The notes under the pieces: generated by a model
Told to the model about the DNA's origin: nothing
The model's database searches: none
What the model saw: only the letters and a program-made list of their open reading frames with translations
Assembly: GCA_032719365.1 (NCBI GenBank)
Contig: CM064867.1
Location: 63,796,136 to 63,860,135 of the forward strand
From: Prinsepia uniflora
Taxonomy: Eukaryota; Streptophyta; Magnoliopsida; Rosales; Rosaceae
DNA length: 64,000 nt
Direction: 5' to 3'
In this document: in pieces, positions 36,432-50,000 of the stretch
Position numbering within the stretch: the first letter of the stretch is position 1
Layout of the letters: the number at the start of each line of letters is the position of its first letter
Position numbers and translations under genes: made by a program

Positions 36432-39350
36432 TGTCAAGACCCACCCCGGTTTCACCCCGAAACCCGAGGTAAATCTTGCTCCCGTCTGACTCCCCGACAC
36501 AAAACTCAGTCAGACGCAGGAGAAACTATATAAAATATCTCGAAGTTAAAGTTTACAGAGCATAGTACGGAATACAAGGAAATAAAAACCGATAATAATT
36601 ACACGCACGCGGAAAGACTTTAAACCACTCCGTGACTTCTATGCCTCGGACACTGCCTCGACGTCAAGACCCCGCGCTAACTCCACAACTTGGAGGGCAA
36701 GTTAAAACAGAAGGTGTGAGTGGACCATAATAAAAGAAAAGTTCTAAAACCATTTATTAGAAAACCAAGTTTCACCCTCCGTTTTGAAAACCACATGCAT
36801 AACCCAGTTATCAGAACAGTTATAAACCAAATCATAGCATAAGAAACAGAAACACTATAAAACAGTTAGAAGAAAAACCACAGCCTGTGAACCATAAAAT
36901 CGTGTCATAAACCATGAACATGAAGTCATCATTTTCCGATCAAACCTGCTGGACCTATCCGAGTCTTTAAACTCCCGAGTCTTTAAACTCAAAGGCCTAC
37001 GGGGGAAAATCAATATATCCGAGTCTTTAAACTCCCAAGTCTTTAAACTCAATCTGGGCCCGTCCCCCGTCAATCAATATCTGGGTCTTTAAACCCAATA
37101 ACCAGATCCAGCAAATCCAATCAAAACCAGTTGAAAACCATTTCTGTATTCACATCCAAACTCGGATCCGAAATCACCGGTCCGATGCCCTTCCAGCATC
37201 ACGAACCGTCATTCCGAACCCAAATCTGGAATCCACTTTTCCACTTGAAAACCACCCCTTTTTCCGAAATCCATTTCTAAAACCGAAAACCTTTAATCAT
37301 CGAAAGCATGTTCCAAAATCCCTTTATAATCATTGAAAACCACTTATCATTTGAAATCCCAAAACCATAGCATCAATGTCAAAATTCAAAGCTTTCTCGT
37401 AAAACATGCTAAAAATCGATTTCCTCGAAAAACGTGTAATAATGTAAAACCAACCGAAACATATTCGATAAACATAGAAGTATGATCACAGTACCGAGCC
37501 CTCAATCGCGTCCCGAACGTCCAGCACGTTCCTCGGCTTCCTCGGGAAGTCCCGATCCTGTCAACAACCACCAAATTACGTCACTAACACGTCTACGAAA
37601 GTTCACCTAAATTCCCTCAAAACTCCCCGAATCGAAAGCTTAATAACCCGGGACCCTAAACCTTCACCCTCGCGAAATTAAACTCAAACGACGTCCGCAC
37701 AACCCGAAACCACTTCCATTGAACTCAACACAACTCCTGGACCAAAAACCATGTTGACCGTTTTCCCCATCGCCGCCGCACGCGCCACCCAAAGTGGCTG
37801 CGCGTGGCCCTCACGCGCCAGCTACAGGGCACCTTCAACCTCGAGCAGACCCGGTTCAGCACAGTAGTCTGCAACTTGAACCGGCGTCAGCGGTTCACCG
37901 CCGTGCCTGCACCATTACCCTCCCTTTCTTCACCATTCTCATCGTCCAGTCCTAGGCTATCTTTTCCCCAACTCCAAACACCTCGACACATCCCTATACT
38001 TATCGACTGAACTCGAAACCAGACGGCCCAATAGCCCCTATTTTCCTTCCCGGCCACCCAGCTCACCTCCCTTCACGGTGGCTACACCAAACTCTTCCCT
38101 GGACCTCTCTAAGCCTAAATCGACTCACCTTGACCGTCGACTCAACCCCACACGTCACGACTTGCCGTTTGAACATCACGGCAAAACAGAGCACACAGGT
38201 ACTCTTTGTCGTGCCAACCGCCACCGTGCACTCCTCGTCACGGCAACACACTCAGACGATTCCTAGGACCTCCAAAAGTCTCACCCTAACCTCCAAATCC
38301 CTCGACTCTAGCCCTAGGTCCACGACTTTTGAATTGAAACAAATGAGAAAAAAATAGGGGAATCGGGTATACCTTCGATTCTTCCTCCGCCGTCTGCACC
38401 GCCGTGTACCACGGTGTCCAACAAGTCCTCTGCACTCGTCCCAGCCTCCTTTTGACTTGAATTAAGCCACCTCACGACACAACCACCGTCTCTGTCTCAC
38501 CGTCTCTCTATTTTCCCAGAAAACTGAGCCTCACCAACCACCGTGTCTCCGTGCACGATCTCGGTCCCAAACTCGATCATCAACCTCCTTTCTTCTTCCT
38601 TTCACCCTCACAACTCACCAGACTCACCAACCTACACGATTACCTTCTCAATTTCTCTCAATTCCTCCCTTTGTTTCACTCTGGTTGAAGAACACACACA
38701 CACGGGCACGATTTAAGTCCCAAATAATTGGACCCGTGCACAAGTGTGTAGAACCCACTACACATTTGCCACATGTCACCAATCTGCCCATGCCTTCACC
38801 ATCTGGCCCAATCTCAGCCATCCACTTTGCCCTCTCTGTGCACAAATCCCCAGATAACCAAAAGACCAAATTACCCTTCTTTTTAACTCAACTTTACGGT
38901 TATGCCACTGACTTCCTAGACCCGTAACTCCCACATCGTATATCCAATGCATACGTGCCGCCTGTCATCGAACTCAGGACGACAAGAGCTATCTAACGGT
39001 CTTCGGTCAACATACCAAACCCGTTCGTACAAAAAGTCAACTTTTTCCCCCCTTACTTTAGCCAAATTACGGTTATGCCCCCAACCTTCCGAACATCATA
39101 ACTTCCTCCTCGGATGTCGGAATCGGGCGTGCCACCTGCCTACGGATTCGTGACGTCCTAACCTACGTCCTAGTCACCGGTCAAAGTCCACGAGACTACC
39201 CGAACTAAAGTTCAACCTTTTTTCCTGAACCAGGGGTAAAATCATCATTCTAGGCTAACTACTTTATCGAGACCAACTAACCACCAATTAAGCTCACTAA
39301 TCCCATCTTAATCACTCTACTAAACCCAACTCTCGGGACGGGTTGTTACA
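36432..39350 (-). mobile_element. Solo Tekay-like LTR, minus strand
   Basis: A single LTR runs from TGTCAAGACCC to CGGGTTGTTACA with no internal region or second LTR. The 5 bp before it are ATGAC and the same five letters begin at its last base, so the duplication overlaps the final A by one. It contains GAGTCTTTAAACTC tandem repeats (36958-37093) and a strong hairpin block (37774-37828). Unequal recombination between two LTRs would leave exactly this. Confidence 0.75.
36958..37093. repeat. Short tandem repeats around GAGTCTTTAAACTC
   Basis: The 14-bp core recurs four times, in two pairs, with a related fifth copy (TGGGTCTTTAAACCCA) at 37082-37097. It lies inside the solo LTR. Confidence 0.85.
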
Positions 39351-40959
39351 TGACGGTATCACATATTCCGTCAATATTCGGAACCAATTTTAGAAACCAA
39401 AACCTGACTCAAAACTCGAGCCTAAGCCCTAAGTCACAAATACGTCCAAAGACCTTGTAAAACGAACCATTACACGGTTCCAGAAAATCGTATAAAATTC
39501 ATAGCCACCAATCATCATCCAAGTCACACAAACAAGAAATAATGCATATAAAACCATATTCCACAACTCATTGAGGATCCGAGGTTTAATAAACCCAATT
39601 TCCTCGCAAAACGTTTTAATAACGTTTTTCTTAGTTATTCATAAAAATTCCCAAGAAATCCATATAAATCGTACGTAACCAACCATCAAAAAATTCTCAT
39701 ACTAAATCGTATAAAATTATGTAAAAATGCATGCATAGAGTTCAGAAAACAAAAGTCCACTCACACGCACCTTTTGTTCGACTGAACCGAACTGCCCATT
39801 TTTCTGTAAAATCTGAGAGTCTCAATTCCTATCAAAAACCACCTAGAAGTGTCACCAATCATCCCAATTGACTCACCTATTAATTCCATAATTTTTTGGG
39901 ATTTTTTAACGTATTAAAACGGACCCTAAACACTCGGACAGTCGAAACTGTCCGGAGACGATATCTGATTGCCTCGAAACTTGTACTATTGAATTTGTAT
40001 TGTCGAGAACATGAATTTTCATGTTGACGTCATCACGAGATTCAGTCTCACGCACCCCCATGTGTCACCCAAAGTGGGTGTGTGTGGGAGCCACACACTG
40101 CTACAGTGATATCCCAAAATTCACTATTCATCTCATTTGCTCGTTTAGCTGGTTTTCAGGTCGCCCCGCCCAGCGAACCGACCTAATCATATCTCCTTCG
40201 TTTCATGACGGTTTTCATTCATCTTTTATCCCATATACTCTAATTCATGCTAGGAAGTTATCCATAAACTTCAAAACATTAAAACATACCTCGAAACTCT
40301 GTTGAATGATCATGACTTCTAGGCCAATCCTCCCAGTACGTCCTCTTCGCCTTTCCTCTATCCATTTCTCAATCGTTATCAACTCAAAAGCCTCACAAGA
40401 GTCCACACAATCTTCTAGGAGCGTGGGCTGCGTGTGAAATAGGGTCCACGGGTTTCATGATCAACTGCACCCTATTCTCTTTCAAACCATATTTTCTCCT
40501 CTATTTCTTCTTCTTCTTACCCCCTTCCTCCTACCTAATTTCCTTTACCCCCAAGCTTTCTGGTTTCACTCATGGGTCGCTTTCATGGCTTTTATGGGTT
40601 TCGGTTCATGTTCTCGAAACTCCCTCAAGCACCCCCAAACACACATATATAGATTAGTGAGTCGGTGAAGGGATTTCCAGAATCCTCCAGGTCTTCACAC
40701 GTGGCAACCCCCAAATGGTCATGGTTAAAAAATGACCAAGAGAAAGTGAAATTACCAAAATACCCCTAAGGGTTTTTTGGCGTTCCTCCTGTCTACGAAC
40801 TCAAGATCCTAAGACCTTCGCAACAGTCTGCCCGAAATTCTCAAAGGAGGTACATAGTAAAAGGTCAACAATATGACTTTTCCAAAGGTAAAATCACCTT
40901 TTCGCCTTAGATATTCCAATTTTGACTTTTCTCTAAATCTGGGTCAACCCACTTCAAAT

Positions 40960-43900
40960 TACTCTTAAGTCTCATCAAGTCTCATACTCATAACACAACT
41001 GGGTATCTTGCTCGCATACCACGACCACGTGAAGGACTGGGTGCTATGTACCGTCATCTCGAGTCCCTAGAGCTCAGGGACAGGACTGGAGGTTTTTAAC
41101 TAGTATAGCGAGTAACGCCGGTGAACGATCACATGGAGGACTGGTATGTGGCCTACAAGAGGGTACTAGATACCAGCGACTCCTAATTGGGTTATATCAT
41201 TATTCTAGTCTCATCAATTTTTCGGGGCCTCATATGCAATGCAACATGTGACTCACTAACATACGATAATGCATAGCATAATATCATATCATAACATATC
41301 AAGATAATCGTATATGCATAGAAACCATCCATAACAATCATATATCACCATTATCACATAATAAATCATGCATGCTCAACAATTAACAAATGTTAAAACA
41401 TCGTAAAACGTTCAAGTAGTAAATAATGCAAAACCAGTATAGGGAAAGAGGATCCACTCACTAACTGGTTGGGAGTCGAGATCACCTGACGTTTCATACG
41501 ACGTAAGTCCACACTTGTCACACTCCTAAATAATTTGGATCATAAGGTTACTAGTTGAATTTCAGGTAAAATGGTAAGTAGTCTTCCTTAAAACGAGTTA
41601 AACGACATTAAAACTGCTCAAAATGGGCTTAAACCTGCTTAAACGGCTCGAAAACATCCTTAAACGCATGAGCGCATTCTAGAATATTCCCTGGAGTATT
41701 GCCTGTAGAATATTCTCTAGAAAATTCCCTGTAAGTTATTCTGCAGAATATTCCCTGCAGAATATTCCCTCAAAATATTCTCTTGGAATATTCCATTGGA
41801 ATATTCCCTTGGAATATACTATTAGTTGACCGTTATAATTAAAGGTTGAGTAGCGTTGACTACCAGTTGACTAACGGTATTGACCGTTGACCATTAGTCA
41901 ACCATCCTCCCTGGAGCTCCGTTGCAGACGGCGGTTGGACCGCCGCCAACACCACTGTGCACGACAGTTGGAAACTCGAAAACTCGCCAGAAAAACTCAA
42001 TTTTTCGGTGAGGCCTAAATCACTCAATTTTTAATTTGGATTTCACCATGTAATTAGTCATTCAGTATCTATGCATCGTGAGGATTACGAAAATCCAATT
42101 CTCAGGTCCAAAAATTACCTACTTCGGCTGTAATAAAGCCGGGAAGCTGGCAGCTTTTAAATCCTCTAGTGACAGCGTTGGCTGTCACACCTCGTACACA
42201 AGACCCAAAAAATCGACTCAGGAAATCGTTCTAATACCAACTAACATCATTAATGAAGCTAGAGGGATCGTTCTTACCGCTAGGGACCCCAATTCTATCG
42301 GGTTAAATGCGGGTCCAAGTCGGGTCTGTGTTAGGTCCTATTGCAATCTGAGTTCCTCCCACAATTCCAGAAAATCACTAAATCATTCATTCCTACTCTC
42401 AAACAGGTCAGCGACGGTTCACAAAAGGGTCCTACACTTTCATTCGGATCACGAAGGCAATCATAGTTCCTCGCCTCATATCACACGAAAAGAGGTCAGT
42501 GGAGGCCAATACGTCCTTGGAAAACTACTCAGTAGTCAAAATGGGTTTGATTTTACCTGGTCCAAACTGTGATTCATCTCGGGTTAGAACTGGGTTGAAA
42601 CTGGGTAGCTAAGGGCGATGTCATAGTTTGAAGCATCGCAGGGTCCACCAGTCGAACATGGTGGTCGCATGGTCTAGACGACGAGGTCACGGTTCCCAGA
42701 AGGACCATGGTTCAAAGTTTACTAGTGATAAGGCAATGGTTATTATGTTTACCACACAATCGAATGTGTCTTTGTCACTCATGGTTCTAGTAGCTGAGGG
42801 AGAGCAGATGCATTTACTCGGAAGAATGAGTGCTAAGCACTTAGTTCTGAGAGTGGTGGAAGGGAGGGTTCACGGTCCATGGCTGAAGAAAAGGGGTAAG
42901 AGGGTCGAGCTGATTCTCTAGTTCAGGGTCGCAAAGGGGTTCGTGCAGGGTTCAGTGTACGAGTAACATCGAGATGGTTCAGGGGCTATCAGTGTGTAAG
43001 TAACATCAGTAGAGTGAGATTGGGCATCCTCACTGATCCAGAGTCCAACCTTAATTCGTGTGAGGCCATAAGAAATTATGGGTATGCTTGGGCTCCCAAA
43101 TGGGTTTAATTACCCAAACATGGTTTTCTTTTAGGGCCTAAAAAAGGCAAGGGGTTACAAGCTTAGAATTTTCTCTAACGTTTGGGCCCCCAACTCACGA
43201 CCCCCAAGCTTAGACAAACAAAATTACCATCTCACAAGGCCCAATTCTAAATCGATAGTTCAAGACAAATACTTTTAGAGTTTCGACTTGAGCTAAAGGG
43301 TAGAAAATGGTAGTTTCTAGATTTCCAATTCGTATTTTCGATACAGGTTGTATCAAATTCCGAGTGGATAGCTCCCTACATTGGTTCCCTTAAAAGTTTT
43401 GTTTGGTACAATAAGTTCTTGTTTAAGTCAGACGGGTTTGCTAAGATAATCATGTGCTAAGCCCGATGGTGGTGGGCTAAACCAAAGTAAGCCTCAGTAA
43501 GCTGGAGTCTAGGACTCATAAAAGGGGCCTAGGGGAAAAGTCCAGTCATTCCCGTTCTAGAGATTCTCGTCAAATCTCAACCGCTACAACTCGTCGGTTT
43601 GAAGATGTTGCATGATGCAAGAAGTATTTAAACCGTTAACTAGCCAATGCATTGGTAAAGTCAATTGGTGCAGAACCTGGGATTAAGTTATGTTAAAAAG
43701 TTGTGTGAAAGGTAAAGAGTAAAAGTTAAACAATAAATTTAACACAATAACGAAAACACAGTGCAGAGCTATTTACACTTAATGATCAAAAAGTAAGAAA
43801 CTACTTACTAAAATCGGTTACAAACGTTTCCAGTGCAGGTGGCAGTGTATGTTAGAGGGGCCACTATAAGATTTCCTCCTCGATTACAGGATACGCTATT

Positions 43901-44351
43901 TTAAACATATGAGGGGCGCAATACAGAAGATTGAGTAGATCTTACATGTATTTCAGTATAAAAAAATTTATAAAATTTACTATCCCCTCCGTTTTGTACA
44001 ATCATGAAAATATACTAAGTATAGTCGTATATTAGGAAAAATGGGATCAATTGAGTAATTCTATTAAGCATAACAATCTCATAAGAACTAGCATCAATCA
44101 AACAAGAATTGTTAGAAACTATCTATTCACTAAGAAGTTCGAAAACCTAGGTCACAACCCTCTTGGTATAACATAAGCTCTACAACATTTGTACCCTTAC
44201 TTGTAACTCAAATAATTGAGTAGAAATAAAACATGTATCCTACTAGTATTACAATCGTACGAGTTATGCGTACATGACCAGACTGGGTATCTAAGGTTCG
44301 ATCATGTACCACCACCAAGTGAAGGATTAGGTGTGAAGCAATATCACCACA
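40960..44351. other. Old LTR-like and unassigned repeat sequence
   Basis: There is no gene with support. An ACTGGGTATC phrase with GTGAAGGA(C/T)T following occurs at about 40998 and 44281, so there may be two copies of one LTR at about 40990-42200 and 43770-44356. A PBS-like TTCTAATACCAA (42227-42241), if real, would be a decayed minus-strand tRNA-Met site. A short tandem repeat lies at 41680-41820. The ORFs here have no protein-family wording that I recognise. Confidence 0.35.
41680..41820. repeat. GGAATATTCCCT tandem array
   Basis: A unit of about 14-16 bp (AGAATATTCCCTGC-like) recurs about eight or nine times with changes. GAATATTC is palindromic, so the array could fold. It is a low-complexity satellite-like patch inside LTR-like sequence. 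Confidence 0.8.
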
Positions 44352-44356
44352 TGTTC
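44352..44356. repeat. Target-site duplication TGTTC, left
   Basis: It matches 54153-54157, directly outside the 3' LTR. Confidence 0.9.
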
Positions 44357-46978
44357 TGTAACGACCCGAACCGAAAATAATAATATTTTAATGTAAAAAG
44401 ACTGTTTTACCCTTGGGGGGAAAACTTTGACTTTTTCTCGGGAAATAATTTGGACTTTGACCCATGACTATGACGTAGATCGGGACGTCACGAATCCGTA
44501 GACAGGCGGCACGCCGAAATCGGAGTTCGTATGAAGAAGTTATGGTCAAGGAAACGTTTTAGCGGAATTTACGAACCGAGAACAACGGAATAAAATATTA
44601 ATTTATTACGGGAATCCGTGCCAACCTAATATTTAAATCAAACCGATGGATTGGTGACAAGTGTCACCCATCCAAGGCCACACTATTCCCATAAAGCAAT
44701 TAACACTATTTAATCAATTTTTATATTAATTATTTTCCCTCCAATTGTTCCCAGCCCTTGGATTGTCTGTGCAAATGGATCCCAGCCCTTCATTTTCATC
44801 TGCTTTCCTTATTCATGCACGATCTCTGTCTGTTTTCTCCCAAACACACACATCCATTCCCCCTTCACCCGTGCATTCTTCTTCCCATTTTCTCTCCATC
44901 CAAACACACAAACCCACGCCTCTCACACCACCACCCGATCACCAGCTGCATCACCAACATCCACTAACCATCACCGAGCATCACCGGCAGCCACCACCCC
45001 ACTTCCCAGCCCCGAAACCACCGTGCAAACTCAGACCCGAAAACCTCAAGGAAACGGGTCCAAGAAGCAAACCTCGATAACCACCTCACCTCGACGCGGG
45101 AGGAGCTCCAGTCTGCACCGTGGGGATCCTAGGAACTTAACTGGACGACGGCGAGGGCTACGGCGGCGTGACAGCGGCGGTAAGACCCAAAACCCGACAA
45201 GCCCGTTTTCATTCCATGTTCGACCCGACCGTTTTTAATGCTTAGAAATTGATTGTTAGGTGATAGACATGTCCTAGGGTGAGAGACGAGTCGTTTGGGA
45301 CCGGGTTGGACGACGGAGACGCCGTGGATCACCGGGGACGACGACCGGACCGTGACCGTGAGTTTCAGAGACATTTTGGTGAGTTTCTTCCCAATTTCTT
45401 CTTATTTTGAGGTTGTAGAACCATAGGACAGACCTAGACGAACCCATAGGGATCAACCCCGTCGAAAATGGTGGCCGGAATCGTGTGGTGGAATCGGGTC
45501 AAACCGTGGGTTGACGGCGACCCGGTTCCAGTCAAACGGGTCGACCCGGTACTGTAGCACTGATGACGTCATCATGCTGACGTCACTTCTGACGTCATGA
45601 TGATGTCATCCTGTCAGATGTTGTCAGACCAGGGACCAATCAGAACGTGCCACGTGTCACCTGACAAGTGTCAGTGATGACATCATGCTGACGTCAGCAT
45701 GACGTCACTGCTGACGTCAGCGGTACTGTAGCAGCGTTGACCCACGCGTTGACCAGGCGCGTGGGGGCGCGTGTGAACAGTAATTTTGGTGGGGCCGGTA
45801 CCATTTTCAAGGTTTCGACGATACGGATCCAATGGAGGTGGTTTCGTGTCGATCGGAGATCGTTATGTTAGCCAAAATGGGGTTTGAAGCACCGGGAATA
45901 GTGCCCGGGATGCGTTTTTGAGGCGGATCTGTTCTAGGGTCTCGGTATTGATATTATAGGGTCCTTAAGTAACCCTCAGGAATAATAATACAGGTTTATA
46001 GAGATCGTTGAGCAGTAAGGACCGAGTGTGAGTGGGCTGTTTGATTTATAAAAGGCTTGCATGCATAAACTGTTTTACTATTTCCACTGATGAGTCTTAT
46101 AAACTGCTTATATATGTTATTACAATGTTTTGGGCATGAGACCCGTCTGGATTATATGTGGATTTTTGTTTGGGATGTCCGGGGGACATAGGGTAAACTA
46201 TACTGTTATTGTACTGTACTTTCCTACCTGTGTATATTGTCTCCTCCAGGGAGGGTCGTTGGCCTGGGTGGACCCTGGAGTAGTCACGGGGCTCTGACTG
46301 AGTGGAGTTGACCCCCGTTGGGCTGCTTACTCTCAGGAAGGCATGTTCATATACCTCGGGCAGTGACCGGGATACCGGGAGCTGATGTACCTAGAGAGTC
46401 TCGGGTGTGAGACCCTGAGTGGCAACGCGTAGCCTTAGAACCGTGACATCATTTGGGTTGGGTTTTACAGTGCACTGATATGTTAGTTTCACCTTACGAT
46501 TATTATTGTGGTTCATTTGTTATGATTTCATTGTAATATTATGTTTTCACTGCATGCAAGATTTGGAAAACGGAGGGGTAAAACCTTATGATTATTTTAT
46601 TATTAAATTGATTTCTAAACTGTTATTTTTGGCCCACTCACCCTTGTTTTACTGACCCCTCCAGACCCTGACACGGCAATAGAGGAGGAGGATCCGGAGG
46701 AGGAGGCAGAGGTTTAGTTTGCCTAGCTGTGCACCTGTACACCCACTTGTGGGTAGGTTGAGCACCGAATAAATGTACTCTGACTAGTGTGCTCACATGT
46801 TGTATTTTACTTTCCCTTGTCTGACAGTATCACTTTAAACACTGTGTTTGTACGTTATCTATCTATGTGAGTCTTCGGTTTTTATTTAAGGGTACTTTTG
46901 GTATGTTTAGAGTCATTGTCAGACGGGAGCGGGTCACGTCCCCGGGTGGTCCCAGTGGGATGGGGACGGGTCCTGTCA
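44357..46978 (+). repeat. 5' LTR of the intact Tekay element
   Basis: It starts TGTAACGACCC and ends GGGTCCTGTCA. It contains a pyrimidine-rich stretch (about 44730-44890), a cluster of TGACGTCA sites (45564-45719), a GC-rich hairpin block (45726-45781) and the phrase GTGTGAGTGGGC (46026-46037). Both LTRs carry the same 111-codon ORF (44745-45080 in this copy), which has no family similarity I recognise and is probably not coding. Confidence 0.95.
45560..45720 (+). promoter_or_regulatory. Cluster of TGACGTCA palindromes in the Tekay 5' LTR
   Basis: Six perfect TGACGTCA octamers lie at 45564, 45578, 45590, 45689, 45700 and 45712, with near matches between. TGACG-core palindromes are known binding sites for plant bZIP factors such as the TGA class. 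A G-box-like CCACGTG also lies at 45650. Function here is inferred from motif alone. Confidence 0.5.
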
Positions 46979-46981
46979 GCT

Positions 46982-46993
46982 TGGTATCAGAGC
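46982..46993 (+). other. Primer-binding site, initiator tRNA-Met type
   Basis: TGGTATCAGAGC lies 3 bp after the LTR end and matches the plant tRNA-iMet primer site. Confidence 0.9.
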
Positions 46994-47090
46994 ATTAGGA
47001 TTAGTAGTCAGAGTACTAGGTTAGCGGTTTGTACTTTGTACATGGTCGCTTTCGATGTCTTTTAACCTGTTTGCCTCTTCACAGTTGGAT

Positions 47091-50000
47091 ATGCCACCCC
47101 GAAGTGAACCCCGTGCACGTGTTGACGAGGGCAATGGAGGAAATGGAGACACTGCGAGCATTGAGCGGGCTCAGCGCCTGGGTGCTACGCACTTCAGTGG
47201 GGGAACCGACCCTGAGGAAGCACACCAGTGGATTGACCGCTGGGAGAGGATTTTCGAGGTCATGCACTGTCCTCCGGAGGAGCGTGTCGTACTGGCGACT
47301 TTCCTACTGGATGGGAGCGCCTATCGATGGTGGCACAACCTTGTTTTGGCCGGCTGGACTGTTCACACCATTCCATGGGAGACCTTCCGAGAGCGGTTTC
47401 TCAACCAGTTCTATCCACGGTCGTTCCGCAACGCCCGTGAGGCGGAGTTTCTGCAACTCCGGCAGGGGGATCAGACTGTAGCAGAGTACGAGGAGACCTT
47501 CCTGATGTTGTCTCGCTTTGCTGAGAACTTCGTGATCACCGAGGCAGACCGATGTCGCAGATTTGAGTGGGGCTTGCGACCTGAGATTCAGGCGATGGTG
47601 ACTGCAACACCCTTTGCTTCCATGAGGGATCTGACTGATGCGGCGACCAGGGTTGAGAACAGTATCCTGGCTCGTCAGCGAGCTGAGGGGGAGACTCGGC
47701 GACGTGATCGCCCATACTTGGGATTTTCGGGCCGTCGTGGCTCGAAGGGAGGACATTCTGGTGGATCTTCGTCTTCTGGCAGCCGAGGACGTTCTGGTCA
47801 GTTCAGGAGTCCTCAGAGGTCTGGACAGCGTTCTGGAGCTTGGCAGCGGTCTTACTCACCGATGAGCATCTCACCGGGAGGATACTCGGGTCGACCTAGG
47901 GAGGTCACATGCTTCGCTTGTGGGGAGCCGGGGCATTATGCTTCTGAGTGTCCACTGATTCGCGGCAGTACTGCGCCAGCGCAGAGCACAGTATCCCAGA
48001 CTGACAGCAGCCGGACACGCGGTGTTGTGCGTGGCCGTGATCGAGGGGCTAGAGGACGGGGACGACCTGCGGAGTCTATGGCTCGTGTTTATGCTGTTAC
48101 CCAGCAGCAGGCCAGATCCATTCCGGGAGTGTTGACAGGTACTGTACATATTTATGGCATGGTTGTTCGTGCATTGATGGATTCGGGGGCAACTCATTCT
48201 TTTATTTCACCGCATTGTGCGAGTCTGTTGGGCCGTGAGGTGACCGCACTTGAGCACGAGATGGGAGTGGGGACACCGATTGGTGTGACCTACCGGGTGA
48301 ACCAGGAGATACGAGCTTGTCCTGTGGAGATTGAGGGAGTCGAATTTCCGGCAGACTTAATCCTGATGAATGTTCACGATTTCTATGTGATACTTGGAGT
48401 TGATTGGTTGTCGGAGTACAATTCACTCATCGACTATGGTAACATGCGGTTGACTTTGAGAGGTCCAGGATTACCGGAGGTGATATTTCAGGGAGAGTGT
48501 GGAGACGCATCACCCAAGGTAATATCTGCACTCACAGCTACTAAACTCTTACAGAAGGGGTGTCAGGGTTATCTTGCGTATGTGGTAGAGTCTACGGATG
48601 AATCTTTGCGTATTGAGGATATTCCGATTGTGCGGGAATTTCCTGATGTCTTTCCAGGAGATTTACCTGGATTACCACCACCCAGGGAGATCGACTTTAC
48701 GATCGAGTTACTCCCCGGGACTCGACCGATTTCACAAGCACCGTTTTGTATGGCACCGGCGGAGCTACGGGAATTGAAAATCCAATTACAGGAATTGGTG
48801 GATCTAGGGTTTATTCGACCCAGTACATCACCATGGGGGGCGCCGGTCTTATTTGTGAAAAAGAAGGAGGGTAGTTTACGGTTGTGTGTGGATTATCGGC
48901 AGTTGAACAAGGCTACGGTAAGGAATCAGTATCCCTTACCCAGGATCGATGATTTGTTCGATCAGTTACGAGGAGCGCGATATTTCTCCAAGATAGATCT
49001 GAGGTCAGGATACCATCAACTGAGAATAGCCGAGGGGGATGTTCAGAAAACAGCTTTTCGAACGAGGTATGGGCATTATGAGTTCTTGGTGATGCCCTTT
49101 GGATTGACGAATGCACCAGCGGCATTCATGGACTTGATGAATCGAGTTTTTCGAGCATACCTGGATAAATTTGTGATAGTGTTTATTGACGACATCTTGG
49201 TGTATTCCAAGAGTGTCAGGGCTCATGAGGAGCACTTACGAAGGGTATTGGGTAAACTACGACAGGAGCAGCTGTATGCTAAGTTAAGCAAGTGTCAGTT
49301 TTGGCTAAATAGTATTGGATTCTTAGGTCACATTATATCACCCGAGGGGATAAGTGTGGATCCTCAGAAAACGGAGGCTGTGACAAATTGCCCAAGACCG
49401 ACCACGGTGACGGAAGTGCGAAGTTTTGTTGGGTTAGCAGGCTATTATCGGAGATTCGTAGAGGGTTTCTCCCAGATTGCCGCACCATTGACTCGGTTAA
49501 CCCGGAAAGGGGTGAAGTTTGTATGGGACGATCAGTGTGAACAGAGTTTTCAGGAATTAAAGTTCCGATTAACCACTGCACCTGTCCTTGCATTACCAGA
49601 CAGTAGTGGAGAGTTCGTGGTATATAGTGATGCATCGCTGCAGGGTTTGGGTTGTGTATTGATGCAGAATGGAAAAGTGATTGCTTACGCATCCCGGCAG
49701 CTGAAGACGCACGAGTTGAACTACCCTACTCATGATTTGGAATTGGCAGCGGTGGTTCATGCTCTAAAGATCTGGAGACATCATTTGTTCGGTGTGACAT
49801 GCCGAATATTCACCGATCACCAGAGTCTTAAACATTTGTTCACTCAGAAGGAACTCAACATGAGACAGCGGAGATGGTTGGAACTGTTGAAGGATTATGA
49901 CTGTACGATCGAGTACCATCCTGGCAATGCAAATGTTGTAGCTGATGCACTTTGCAGGAAGTTGGCGGGATCAGTTGCGCATTTGAGATTGGTGTATCTT

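Larger units (their letters stand above)
34450..40960 (-). mobile_element. Minus-strand Tekay-like LTR, split by a Cassandra TRIM and a solo LTR
   Basis: The LTR parts are 34450-35142, 36109-36431 and 39351 to about 40960. The first starts TGACATGACCC and has the shared outer-end order (CATGCCTCCGC, GTGAGTGGACG). The second carries CACTCGGGGATA repeats. The third has ATGCATGCATAG, CCACTCACACGCACC and a mutated hairpin block at 40046-40100. The continuity is inferred from the order of these conserved blocks. The right end is not resolved. Confidence 0.6.

Noticed and set aside
41680..41820. GAATATTCCCT repeats as a possible CRISPR-like array
   Set aside because: Units are short, directly adjacent and degenerate, with no spacers, in plant LTR-like DNA. 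It is a simple tandem repeat.
42078..42572. A 164-codon open frame
   Set aside because: No protein-family wording, and it lies in old LTR-like sequence. Likely chance.
44745..45080. A 111-codon ORF found in both LTRs of the intact Tekay element
   Set aside because: It repeats because the LTRs are near-identical. The protein is proline-, serine- and histidine-rich from a pyrimidine-rich stretch and has no recognised domain.
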